Shown here: positions 32,500 through 43,955 of the stretch, piece after piece
How the letters are laid out: every line of letters begins with the position of its first letter
Position numbering within the stretch: the stretch's first letter is position 1
Origin: Agelaius tricolor
Lineage: Eukaryota; Chordata; Aves; Passeriformes; Icteridae
Direction of reading: 5' to 3'
NCBI GenBank assembly: GCA_023055355.1
Contig: JALJCS010000056.1
Location: 806,001 to 870,000 of the forward strand
DNA: 64,000 nucleotides
Program-made: the position numbers and the translations under genes
Notes under the pieces: generated by a model
Seen by the model: only the letters and a program-made list of their open reading frames with translations
What the model was told of the DNA's origin: nothing
Databases searched by the model: none

Positions 32500-33080
32500 T
32501 ATTAAATATTAGACCCCGGATGTTTCCGGGTGTGTCCTGCCTGGTTTCGTCTGGCCTCGCTGCTGGACCAAAGGCTGCAGCTGTGGTGTTTTCACCCCAG
32601 AGATACCTTTGGCCGGCTGGGTGCTGCAGCTGGGCACCCAGAACAAATCCAGGCAAAATAGGAACTCAGTTTACCTTTGGTGGAAAAGGTTCAGACGACA
32701 GTGAAGAGAAAAGAAGCGGGTTCTGCCGTAGAGCTTAAATCCAGAGTTTTATGGTAGCATGGTAGACTTCTGAATGTGGTAACAGCTCCAGACAGACACC
32801 GGCTGCATGGTCTCGTGTCCTTTTTAAGCCTCGGGGACAGGGGGAGGGGGAGGGACAGGTGAGGGCTAACCAGGTGTGAGGAGGGGAGGGGTCAAGGGAT
32901 GTGGACGCTAGGACAAACCAATGAGCCCAGGCCTGGGGGGCATCTGCCAATCACACGACACCTTGCTGGAAGGTTAAGATTGATGGGCAGCTCCTAGGCA
33001 GGAGGGCAAAAGGGGGAGGAGGAAAGGTTGGCGCACCTGAGGGGGCTGGGACGGGCCAAACAGGAAACCGCACTGCAACA
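32500..33080 (-). repeat. Solo LTR with TG...TA ends in ERV-D
   Basis: Exact 6-bp duplication CTCTGT (32494-32499 and 33081-33086). On the plus strand it reads TATTAAATATTAG...CTGCAACA. Same family as 24374-24969. Confidence 0.88.
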
Positions 33081-33086
33081 CTCTGT

Positions 33087-33800
33087 GATGACAAGGAAGA
33101 GTTCCAACTCTCTGAGATCTACCAATATGTTCAGGAAGGGACACGACGCATTCTGGTAAGTGCCCTTTCCATCCAGCTTGAGGATAAGGAGATCTACAAA
33201 ATTCCAGCTGGTAAAATTGGACCCTCTGATGGACCAAGAGACATTTTAATCATAGGGGACTCTAGTATTGGACCAGGCCATTTGCAAGTATTACCAGAAG
33301 TCCAAACTGTGGGACCAAGTGATGAAATTACTGTGACTGTCTCATGTGTACACCCACCTTGGTATTTGTCTAAGGGTACACCCAATCGCCCAAGCTTTCC
33401 TCTTGCCCACATGGACTGACATTTTGCCAGAAAACCATACAGTCTTGTGGGCAGAGTCTGTGGGCTGGGACAGACCTATTATGGAGTGCGGTCTGTTTAA
33501 CAAAGGGGACAAAGTTTTTCTTCCAGGTGCAGCAGACACTGGAGCAGACGTGACCATCATTTCCTGCTCCAGTGGCCACAGGGCTGGGAGCTAGTGCCAG
33601 CCAATGGAGTTATCTCTGGGATTGGAGGAGCTGCCGCCTCTATGCGAAGCAAATGAACAATCCTTATCCAAGGACCTGAGGGTCAGGTAGCCACAGTAAG
33701 ACCTTTCATGGTAAGAGCACCCATCACCTTATGGGGCAGAGACGTCTTGTCCCAATGGGGAGCAAGGCTGGAAATCCCTTCACCACCCCAGGATTTTTAG
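33087..33800 (+). pseudogene. pro: ERV-D dUTPase-derived domain and protease
   Basis: The first part (to about 33420) resembles the ERV-B dUTPase-derived domain (YKIPAGKIGPS, IIGDSSIG), without the catalytic motifs. The protease follows with an intact active-site loop, AADTGADVTII; a frameshift near 33590 leads to the C-terminal part with LWGRDVLSQWG. It ends in the GGATTTTTAG junction shared with ERV-B. Confidence 0.82.
33791..33797 (+). promoter_or_regulatory. Putative -1 frameshift heptamer, ERV-D pro/pol
   Basis: GGATTTT directly before TAG in the pro frame, identical to the ERV-B site at 18625-18631. Confidence 0.62.
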
Positions 33801-35249
33801 TTGGGGCCACTGTAGATGTAGAGCGTCCCACCACACCGCTCACCTGGAAAACTGATGAACCAGTGTGGGGGGATCAGTGGCCCCTCTCAAATGGAAAGCT
33901 AACGGCTGGCGCTCGAATCCCTAGTGGAGGAGCAGCTGTCCAAGGGCCGCATAGTACCATCCATTAGCCCTTGGAATACCCCTGTCTTTGTCATTTGTAA
34001 ATCAGGCAAAGACAAGTGGAGGCTCCTACAAGACCTCAGAAAGATCAATGAGGTCATTGAGGACATAGGCCCTCTGCAGCCTGGCCTACCCTCACCCTCA
34101 ATGCTCCCCCGAGACTGGAAATTAGCAGTCATTGATATCGGAGATTGCTTTTTTAACATCCTGCTCCATCCCAGAGATGCCTCAAGGTTTGCATTTTCTG
34201 TACCATCAATTAACAGACAAGCCTCTCTCAAAAGGTATCAATGAAGAACTCTTCCTCAAGGCATGAAAAATTCCCCAGATATCTGTCAAATGTTTGTTGC
34301 CTGCATGCTCTCAACCCATTCGAGAAAAATTCCCTGATGTGATAATTTTTCACTACATGGACGATATTCTAATTTGCACTGAGACTGACTATTATTTAGA
34401 GACTGTTCTCAAAAAGACTATTCAGGCCATTGAAGGAGCAGGGTTTGAAATTGCCACCAAGAAGATTCAATGCACCTGCCCATAACCCTACCTAGGACTC
34501 TGAATCGGCGAAAGGACCATCGTACCCCAGCAGTTCACCATCAAGGACAACCCGAGAACTCTGAGGGACATACATCAGCTATGTGGGAGCATCAACTGGG
34601 TTCGTTCACTGCTGGGGATCACAACTGAGGACCTTGCACCCCTCTTCAACCTCCTGCGAGGCTGCGATGACCTCGATTCACCACGGACAGTCACACCAGA
34701 AGCCCGGGTAGTGATCCAAAAGGTATCAGAGGCACTGTCCACAAGACAAGCCCACCACTCTGATCCCACCCTGCCCTTCCAATTTGTCATCTTGGGTGAG
34801 GCACCAAAGTTTCATGGTCTCATTTTCCAGTGGGACCCCACTCTGAAAGATCAGCTGTTAATTATAGAGTGGGTGTTCCAATCACATCAACCACATATGA
34901 CTATCACTACACCCCAGGAGCTGATGGCTCAGCTCATCATAAAGGCCAGATCACGCTTCAAAACCTTAGCAGGGTGTGAGTTCACATACATTTAGCCCCC
35001 AGTGAAATCAGGTGAGCTGGAAGCTCTGCTCCAGACCAACGAACACCTCCAGTTTGCTCTTGACAGCTACCCAGGTCAAATCTCTATGCATTTGCAAAAG
35101 CATAAACTATTTAATGTGTGTTTTAATTTGGTCCCAAAATCATTAAAAAGTAGCACTCCTTTAAAGGCACTAACTGCTTTTACTGATGGCTCTGGAAAAT
35201 CCCACAAGTCAGTTATGACATGGAACAATCCTGATGCTCAGGAGTGGGA
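33801..35249 (+). pseudogene. pol: ERV-D reverse transcriptase and RNase H start
   Basis: Pieces in shifting frames: WGDQWPLSNGKL, WNTPVFVICKSG, RLLQDLRKIN, catalytic Asp in VIDIGDCFF (to 34244), then YMDDILIC (34294-34485), the connection domain (34500-34995) and RNase H start with AFTDGSG (35002-35249). There are several stops. The RNase H frame is cut by the LTR at 35250 and resumes at 35556. Confidence 0.88.
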
Positions 35250-35549
35250 TGACGCTGTTGAGTCAGGGATGGACTAAATGACTCCATCGTTCAGAAGGCG
35301 AAAAAGAGAGATCCTTTATTAAGAGATAGCATCCTTTTATAACCAGGATCGCTAAGGTGAAATCTGATTGGTCTCAAAGTAAAAACCTTTCACACTATTG
35401 GTGAACTATGAATAGCACACTCTGAAGGTACATATCTATAAACAACATGAACAGAAAGAGAGATAATAATTGTTTTCATTCTTCCTCTCTAAGTTTCCCA
35501 GGCCTGAAGTCTGGGAGAATTCTCTTCGACTGAACTGAGAATCTCCACA
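35250..35549 (-). repeat. 300-bp solo LTR in ERV-D RNase H
   Basis: Exact 6-bp duplication GTGGGA (35244-35249 and 35550-35555). TG...CA ends; minus-strand TATAAAAGG and AATAAAGG. Confidence 0.9.
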
Positions 35550-35555
35550 GTGGGA

Positions 35556-37209
35556 GTCTGATGGTCAAATTGTTCAGGGATCCCCACAAATCGCAGAATT
35601 AGCAGCTGTTTTCAGAGCCTTTGAGAAGTTCAAACAACCCTTGAATCTGGTTACTGATTCAGCCTATGTTGCTGGGATAGCTGAAAGAGCAGAACATTCT
35701 TTTTTAAAGGAAGTCCCAAATCCAGATCTATATAGATTGCTTTTGATGTTAATATACCTCCTTTCCCACCTAGAGCAACCATATCAAATTATGCACGTGA
35801 AGTCACATACTGACCTCCCAGGACCAGTTACTGAGGGCAACCGGAGAGCAGATATTTTAGCCATGGCAGTGCAGACCACCCTACTGGACATTTTCAATCA
35901 GGCCAAACTGAGCCATCAGTTTTCCCACCAAAATGTGCCAGCCCTTGTCTGGATGTTTAAAATCACAAGGGAACAGGCAAGAGCAATTATGGGCTCCTGC
36001 CCCAATTGCCAAGAGTTTGCATTGCCCTCTATGGGGGCCGGGGTTAAACCCTGAGGCCTCAAAAGTTTACAGCTTTGGCAAACAGATGTCACATGCTATG
36101 CACCTTTTGGGAGAGAAAAATACATTCATGTGTCTATAGATACATTCTCTGGGGCTGTATTCACATCTGCCTACTCAGGAGAAAAGCCAAAGATGTTGCC
36201 AAACACTTTCTTCTAGTGTTTTCCACCCTAGGCATCCCCCAAGCCATCAAAACAGATAATGGTCCTGCTTACACCTCCAAAAATTTCAAACAGTTCCTAG
36301 ATCAATGGGGGGTGAAAAACACCACTGGCATACCCCACTCACCAACAGGGCAATCCATTGTAGAGAGGGCTAACTGCACACTCAAGACAGTGTCACAGAC
36401 ACATTTTATGAAAAATCCTTTCCTTCGGATTTTTTCTCCTGAGAAGTCGAGGCCTCAGGAACAAAATGTAAGCAATAATTATCTGCTGCTGTGGAATGCA
36501 ACAGGTGCATCTTTGATTGGTCTCATGTGGTTGTTTCTAATTAATGGCCAATCACAGTCCAGCTGTCTCCGACTCTCCATCAGTCACATGATTTTATTAT
36601 CATTCCTTTTTCTATTCTTTGCTAGCCTTCTGATGAAATCCTTTCTTCTATTATTTTAGTATAGTTTTAATATAATATATATCATAAAATAATAAATCAA
36701 GCCTTCTGAAACATGGAGTCAGATCCTCGTCTCTTCCCTCTTCCTGGGACCCCTGTGAACACCACCACAAGACAGTCTTTGACCAGTAGCGTGGGGGAGT
36801 TGAAACACTACCAAATATGGAAAGATTATGTAAGGCTCTCTATGTTATCAACATTCTTAATAATTCATTCACAGAGCCAAACCCCCCCATTATCAGGCAC
36901 TTCTCCAACACTAGCAGAGCTCAACTCACTGAGAAACCCCCTGTGCTGATCAAAGACCTGGAATCCAAGCAAATAATGAGTCCATTTCCATTAGTTACTT
37001 GGGGCAGAGGCTATGCCTGCATGTCCACAGAATCTGGCCTCAGGCGGATCCCCAGCAAGAATGTCAAGCCGTTCATTGAATTACCAAGTGCAGCTCCCAG
37101 AGACACTTCCCCGGAACCTCAGAGACAGGAAAGAGACCAAACTCAGGTAGTGTGGAGGAGGAGAAGGAAAAAGACTGTAAACACAAAGGTCCCTCACAGA
37201 ACAAGATGA
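35556..37209 (+). pseudogene. pol: ERV-D RNase H end and integrase
   Basis: RNase H keeps its third acidic site, VTDSAYVAG. Integrase follows with HHCC (H-x3-H, CPNC), a CGA-to-TGA type stop at GVKP*, the core with KTDNGPAY and SIVERANC, then the LTR at 36391-36769. After it comes the C-terminal domain (VTWGRGYACMSTESG) and a basic tail, VVWRRRRKKTVN. The first core Asp region is in another frame, so the gene is not translatable as one protein. Confidence 0.88.
36391..36769 (+). repeat. Solo LTR in ERV-D integrase
   Basis: Exact 6-bp duplication AGACAG (36385-36390 and 36770-36775). TGTCACAGAC...ACCACCACA, AATAAATC near 36691. Same family as 55419-55804. Confidence 0.93.
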
Positions 37210-37379
37210 CCCTCCACTGCTCCAGAAGACAAAAGTCTCCCTGTTTAATTTTATTCACTCATTGGTTGCACTGTTACCCCCCTTTTTGTGAGCTTTACCT
37301 CTCTTTAGTTTCCTACACTGTTATCCCCCCTGTTTTCCCACACCTTTTCTACTCAGTAAAAACTGAGGGGATAAAAGGG

Positions 37380-38040
37380 TGTTTTGGTTTGGAAAGACAG
37401 GTGTCTGCTAAGGAAGGCAGGAGCCTCCCCTGAAATGGAAAAATGTAAACCCCCTCCTTCCAAATTGTTATAAATTTGAAATTAAGGGGGGCTGTCAGGC
37501 AAAAATATGGGAGCAGGAAATAACAGTTCTTTACTAGGGAAGAAATTTTTAAAAAGCTAAAATAAACAAAGCAGTAAACTAAAACAACACTGACAGAGTC
37601 AGAACACAACCTGACACACTGTTGGTCAGGGTGCTGGTAGCAGTCCAATTGGAATTGTGGCTGCAGTCTTCTTGGAATGTCAGGTGTGGTTCTGTGGGAG
37701 CAGTGATCTTGTAGAAAGGTGTAGTCTTCCTCTGAAGATCTAGTGGAAGACGCAGCTGTTCCTCTGGGAAATCAGGTGGAGAAAACAGTGCTGGTGTTCC
37801 AGAATCTCAAGATTATATCTGGGTAGGAATGCTTGGCTCTTCCCTCTGGGTGGAGCATCTCACAATGGGATGCTATAGTTCTTATCAGTCATGCAGTGAC
37901 ATTCAATAGCCTGTTATCAGCAGATGTTTCCCTGGTGGGAGGATCGGGTGTGGAAGAGATAAGGAAAACTGCCCACTTAACAGAAGGCAACTGCCATACA
38001 GATGGCAAATAGAATACAATTTGCTTAGCAATTCCGGACA
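37380..38040. repeat. LTR-like insertion between ERV-D pol and env
   Basis: TGTTTTGGTTTGG...TTCCGGACA. Flanks AAGGG and GAGGG match at four of five bases. Its right half matches the fragment at 23430-23700 in inverse orientation. Internal polarity unclear. Confidence 0.6.
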
Positions 38041-38464
38041 GAGGGGAAGGTAGGAGAGGCTGTTAAAGTTGCACAAATCTAAAAAAAAATCCATTTTGAC
38101 AAACTCACAGATCAACTCATCACCCCCAAGCATCCTGTTATGTCTCCGGCGGCAGTGAACCTCCAACTGCTCCAGATAGGATTTTGGATGCTCCTCACCT
38201 TCCCATCAGTCTGTGCGTGGATCATCCCTCAGCCCAGCCAGAGCATCTGGGTCCCACTAGCCAAGACTTTACAGCAAGACAATCTCTGCCTGTCCATGGG
38301 CAGCATGCGCATCCTATTGTTCACGTGTCTGGTAGGGATTCCCTTGGTAGCAGATGACTGGCCTATCACTAACTCAGATCTCCTCCACACCACAGGCAAG
38401 AGGCTCAATCTGGTAGATACTTGGGATGAGTGGACAAAGATTCTGCCAGATGATATAGAGGAAC

Positions 38465-38912
38465 TGATTTGCAGAAACAAAAAAAATTCCACAACTTTTG
38501 TGAAAGTTGTAAAGCCGGTATGTTTATTTCAGCGCTGGACGCATGTGGGAATTGTTCCCCTAAAATGACATGTGTACCTGTGGGAACTCCAGATCCCCTT
38601 TTATCTCCCTCTCAAATACCTATGCATGCAATTTCACAATAGGTTCATACATATTCATTCCACTGATTTTGTGTGACACTTGCCACTAATTCTTCTTTAT
38701 CAGAAAGAACTCCTGGGTCAGGTTGCCCTACTCTGTCTGCCCCCCTCTCCCCCCTTATCTCTTGTCCTTGACTGAAGCAGTCCCTCCAAGCACAGGCCCT
38801 TTGCAAGAACAGGCAGTCAGACTAAACAGCAAGCTACAGGCTTAACTCAAAGATGTACATTTCACTTAAATCAAAATGGATTTCTACTCTGGAAAATTTC
38901 CACTCTGCCTCA
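38465..38912 (-). repeat. ERV-C 3' LTR
   Basis: TGATTTGCAG...CTGCCTCA, with minus-strand AATAAACAT near 38530. The adjoining minus-strand purine run GGAAAGGGCGGAA (38913-38925) is the polypurine tract. Confidence 0.94.
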
Positions 38913-38929
38913 TTCCGCCCTTTCCTAAA

Positions 38930-40400
38930 AGGAATAAGTAAATTCTTTTACTTCATGCAAATTCCTATGACAATAAGCGTGCCTTAGTGCTTTACCATGT
39001 ACATTTGATAAGGAGGTTAACACAGCTACTCGCTGTAGTATTCTCCAATTCCAAATTAACAATAAAAAGGATAACTCTAAACTTACTCCAACTAATATTA
39101 ACAAAACTACAATAGGGTGACACAAGCTTATTAAAAATTCCATTTGCAGTTGGTGACCACCCAAAGATTAAATCCCACCAGTAATGATCTGCATTTTGTT
39201 TTATTCTTTGCAGAATTCTGGTTATTTCTTTTGTATCATGTTGGACAGTAATTAAGGTTTTCTCTCTGCTTTCTTGCATTTCCTTCAAGATCTCCAGTAG
39301 GTCTTGGTGCTTAATTAATTGTTTTACCAATGTAAGGTCCATCCCAATAGGAGTAGGTGATAGTCTGTGATACACTGTGTAATTGGTTTTAATCAACTGG
39401 TGGGATGTCACTGGGGCCAAGTACGAAAAATCATACCCAATAATTTTAACAAAATTACAAATACAAAAATTAGAATGATTTCTACTAGACAAAATAACAT
39501 TGTTGTTATCAATGTTTACAGCAGCACAAGCAGTTCTCAAGCATACACAACCTTTACCAGTATATACAAGCACAGTTTTCTGATCAGTGACTGGATGAAT
39601 TTCGAAGTGGCAAATACTCTGTTCAGTGTCTAGACACACATTTTGGGCATTAATAGTATTGCTTTCACAAATGAATCCTAGTTGTTCTCTAGTAATACAG
39701 GATTCTAAGTTTACTGTTTGCCACTCTTCATTCACCTTTCGTGCCCACACCCTATGTTCTGAAAGGTAGAGCACTGTTTTTTTCATGATTTAATCCTAGT
39801 GCAATGATGGGGTGGATAACGTAAACAGTGGCATTACGTATGGTAAGCACAAAGGCAGTGGCCACATTAGAAGCAGGATCATAGGTGAAATTTACTATAG
39901 TCCACCAGGATTGAAACTTCTTTTCAAAATCAATTGCATTATCTCAGACAACTTTTTGAATTGCAGATGGAAAATTACCTTCACTCCCTTCCTGTATGAT
40001 CAGAGCTGCTGTTGCCTGCATCTATAACTGTGCTTGTATACAACTGAAAGCTAAAGACACATTATCTTGAACTGTACTAAGTGCTTCTACTATTAACTTG
40101 TGGTCTTGGTCTCCAGCCTTTTCTCACTTTGGCAGTACTTATGAAATCTGCCACTGGTTAGTTCCTAATGCCAATAGAGATGACTGTAAAGGCTGCTTCA
40201 ATTTTGCAAGGCCACCTGCTGCAGTGGCCAGCTTATTCATCAGTATTTCTGCCAGTATACTGATTAAAAGCCTGGGATCAAGGCCATTCAGAATCACTTT
40301 GGATAGAGGTACTCTCTAATTCTAAGACTCCAGTTATAATTATATACAAAACAATTCTGTAAGTGAAAGTACGAACTGCCCCCAGCCGCAATATAGTCAT
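38930..40400 (-). pseudogene. env: ERV-C env-like gene
   Basis: ATG at 40400 opens a signal-like hydrophobic segment and soon meets a stop. A long open part (39786-38992, 264 codons) contains a cysteine cluster (GKGCVCLRTAC, FCICNF), a coiled-coil region (LLEILKEMQESREKTL) and, before the presumed anchor, WWDLIFGWSPTANGIFN. No immunosuppressive motif of the LQNRxxLD/AID type or CX6CC is visible. By position and architecture it is the retroviral envelope, but of a type I cannot assign with confidence. Confidence 0.65.
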
Positions 40401-40434
40401 TTTGCCTGACTAAGTTTTGGTCTCAGTTCACTGT

Positions 40435-40891
40435 TGTAAGAATCCATGTATCTTGGGCTGTTGTATGAATCCACTCCGTCTAGCTCGGACCCTAGCCCAC
40501 ACGGTCTTACATGGACAATGTAAAAGACGAGAAGCGCTCTTCTCCACGTGGGGACGAGTGTCCTGTTTATTGGCTTGGGAGGAGACACTTCAGGTTCTAG
40601 CTACCTTCCAGGTGAAAAAGAGTGTGTGACCTTCTTGCAGTGGACTTTTATACCCAAGGGGATGGGGACAGGGGAAGCGGATCGCAGCCAATGGGATACC
40701 ATTGAGGAGGGGCGAGGGGAGGGGTAATCAGGGGTCAGACGACCAGGGGGTAGAGCAGAGGGGTGCATGAGGGAAAGACCATGTGATGGGGGAAGAGAAC
40801 TAACAATCTACATGACATAAAATACTCAGTACAAATTTCCCATCACCCAGTGCAAAACAACAACTAAATAACTATTTAGTGCAATACAACA
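40435..40891 (-). repeat. Solo LTR of ERV-B family inside ERV-C
   Basis: 457 bp, exact 6-bp duplication CACTGT (40429-40434 and 40892-40897). Sequence matches the reverse complement of the ERV-B LTRs, with AATAAACAGG intact. Confidence 0.95.
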
Positions 40892-43730
40892 CACTGTCTC
40901 CTGATGTCACTCTCCAAGGGGCTTCTGGGGCCTTCTTCAGTCAAGAGTGGTGGATCCAGGCATTCTGCTCCTTGATCTTGATTCCAGTGAAGGTGGTGAG
41001 GAGCACCTGGAATGGTCCGTCCCACTGTGGTTCCAAAGTCTTTTCTGTAAGAGGCTTAACATATACATAATCCCCAGGCTGTATGTTATGTACTGGTCCA
41101 TCTAGCTCCCTGCTCTGAGTTCCAGTCACATGTTTTCCATTTTCTCTGAGCTGTCTACTTAAAGCCCCCACATAGGTGTTGTGGCTGGAACTCTGAAGGC
41201 AGTATTGTTTTCTCTGGTCACCTCTCAAGCCTTGACAGTTCTGGTGGGGAATGCTTCTGGCCACCCTGAAAATATATTTGTCAATACTCATAAATACTGA
41301 CACCCCCCCTTTCCATGGGAGTTCTGAAAAGTCAATTTACCACTGCTGTCCCGGTCCATGACCTTTCTCAATCTGACCTAGTTTTGGTCTGGGGATATTC
41401 TTGGGGTTAGTCTGGAGTCAAGAATCTCACTGTCGGTTTACTTGAGTAATAGTGGCATATAAATTCCTGGTAATGATTCTAATGATTCTTTCAATCAAAT
41501 ATGTGTTCTAGAAAGCCCGTGGAAACTACTACTTAAAAGTCAACACTTCATTTCGATGCACTCTGTAACACTGGCAGCCTTGGTCATTCTGGGAAAGGAG
41601 CCACACTTTATAAAAGCTTTTAACTAGTGAGGCCCCAGTGTGTTTTCTGGTGCTCCTCCTTTACTAGTGACCACACAAATGGGAAGGGATTACCAGCTCC
41701 CTTTCAATGGTAGCCCACCCCTCGTGTTTGTATGTCCTTTTTGATTAGTATTATTATTATATTCTGGCTTACCTTCAAGGGAAATCTGTCCATAATTACC
41801 TCACCTTTTGCTGCTTTCTTTGCCTCTCCATCCACCCGATCATTTCCTTCCTCAAATTCTGAGCTCACTCTCTGGTGTGCCTTAATATGCCTTTTCAGGC
41901 AGCTGAACTGCTTCCAGCAGCTGGATTATCTCTTCTTTCCTTGTGAGGTCAGCAGTCCCCTCTCCCTCCAGAAGTCTCCATGTGCATGCACGACTCCGAA
42001 TGCATACCTTGAGTCTGTATAGATGTTTATTCTCTTTCCTTTAGGCATTTCCTAGGCACGGGTCAGTGCAATTATCTTGGCCTTCTGCACAGAGGTGCCT
42101 GTTGGTAAGGGTCCAGATTCTATTACCTCTCTGCAGGTAGTCACTGCATACCCAGCATGTCAGTTTCCATTGGCAACGTAGCTACTTCCGTCAGTGAACC
42201 AGGTCTCTGCATCGTCCAAAGGAGTGTCCTTTAAGTCTGGGCAGCTGGAGTAGGTAGCTGCAATGGTCTCCAGGCAATCGTGGTGTACTGCTTCTCCTTG
42301 ATTTCCAGTGAGAAAAGAAGCTGGGTTGACAATATTAGTTACCACTATCTCTACATCATTTTGCTCTACCAAGATGGCCTGGTATTTCAGGAACCTCTGT
42401 GGTGAAAGCCAGTGGCTGCCCTTTACTGCCAGTACTGCAGACACTGTGTGGGACACTAGCACAGTTATTTTCTGTTCCAGGGTAAGCTTGCATGCTTCTT
42501 GGATATTCAGCACAACTGCTGCTACAGCTCTGAGGCAACCTGGCCATCCTTTGGCTGTTGCATCTAGTTGCTTGGAGAAGTAAGCAACTGGCCTCCAGTA
42601 TGGACCCAAGTCCTGAGCCAATATTCCCAGGGCAATTCCCCATCTTTCATGGGAAAATAGAAAGAATGTTTTACTTACATCTGGAGCTGGAGCTGACATG
42701 AGGGCACTCTTTAGCTGGTGAAAGGTCCGTGTGGCTTCCTTTGTCCACTGGAGATCTCTGTTTCCATTGGCAATAAGAGCATAGAGGGATCTGATGAGCA
42801 GTCCATAATTATAAACCCCACAGCTGGCACCACCCTGCCATGCCTAAGAAGGTTCGGAGTTCCTTTCTTGTCTGGGGTTTCAGGGTTTGGCATATGGCTT
42901 CCTTGCGAGCTTGCCCTAAAGTCCATTGCCCAGCACTTACCTTGTACCCCAGGTAGATTACTTTCTGTTTCACTACCTGTGCCTTTTTCTTTGATACTCT
43001 GTATCCTTGGAGCCCTAGGAAATTTGAAAGGCTTCTTGTCCAGGCCACACATGCTTCCCTTGTCTGAGTGGTTACTAGAAGATCATCCACATACTGCAAT
43101 AGCCTTCCTTCTTCCTGTGGAGCTTTCCAGGACTCTGGATCTTCGCAAGTTGTTCTCCAATCAGAGTGGGAGAATTTTTGAAGCCTTGAGGCACATGGAC
43201 TATGTAAGCTGTGTTTTGCACCGCTTTTAGGGCTTTCCCATTTGAATGCAAAAATTTTCAGGCTGGCTTCGGGGATAGGGAGGCAAAAAGAAGGCATCTT
43301 TCAGGTCTAAAACAGTAAACCAGGTTAGCTCAGGTGTTAAATAAGTTAGTAAAGTATATGGATGTGCTACCAGAGGGTATAAATTCTTTGTTATCTTATT
43401 GACGGCCCTCAATCCTGTACTATCAATTATTGGGATGATTTATTCCCTCTCTTCTTTTTCAGGGGGTACTGGTTGTGTCCCTTCTTTAAGCTTGATTACT
43501 ATGGGGGGCATTCTTCACTCTCCCTGGTATATCAGAGCCCCAGACCCCCGAAAATACTTGTCCTAATATCTCTTTACTAATTTCCTTCTTAATTTCAATG
43601 GCTGTTAATGTTAAGCCTAAAATCTTTACATCATTTACCTCCATAGTAACCCCCCCCCATTTTAGAATGTTTAGCGAATTGGGCATATAAAAAAACTTGT
43701 AAGTACATGTTACTTTAAAGGTTTGCAAAA
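40892..43730 (-). pseudogene. pol: ERV-C pol: reverse transcriptase, RNase H, integrase
   Basis: Gamma-type polymerase in many frames. Reverse transcriptase: VLDLKDAFF (43412-43227), YVDDLLVTTQ (43297-42809). RNase H: LGPYWRPVAYFSKQLD and FTDGSSY (42699-42160), its end with [16 protein letters not shown] and KAHQRVSSEFEEGN (about 42050-41760). Integrase is recognisable only at the C-terminus (41303-40941): GDYVYVKPL, then PQWDGPFQVLL and WIHHS. Numerous stops and shifts; the integrase core was not found. Confidence 0.87.
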
Positions 43731-43955
43731 GTATGCCTTCTCAGACTGGCCAGTTGTTCCCCACACTACAACATAATCATTCTTTACAGGTACTAAATCT
43801 TTATTTAAAACTGAATATATGGCCCCTGTATTAACTAAAATTCCACCCTTTTCCTTTCTTCTGGTCTCACTGCCTCTCGCAGAGGGGTCTGTTACCTCAT
43901 AGTTCTGGATGAAATTGGACTGCCAGAAGGGAGATGGGTGTGAATGAGTATACAT
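43710..43955 (-). pseudogene. pro: ERV-C protease remnant
   Basis: Retropepsin active-site region reads GGILVNTGAIYSVLN: the catalytic Asp of DTGA is Asn. Followed by a gap before reverse transcriptase. Confidence 0.75.
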
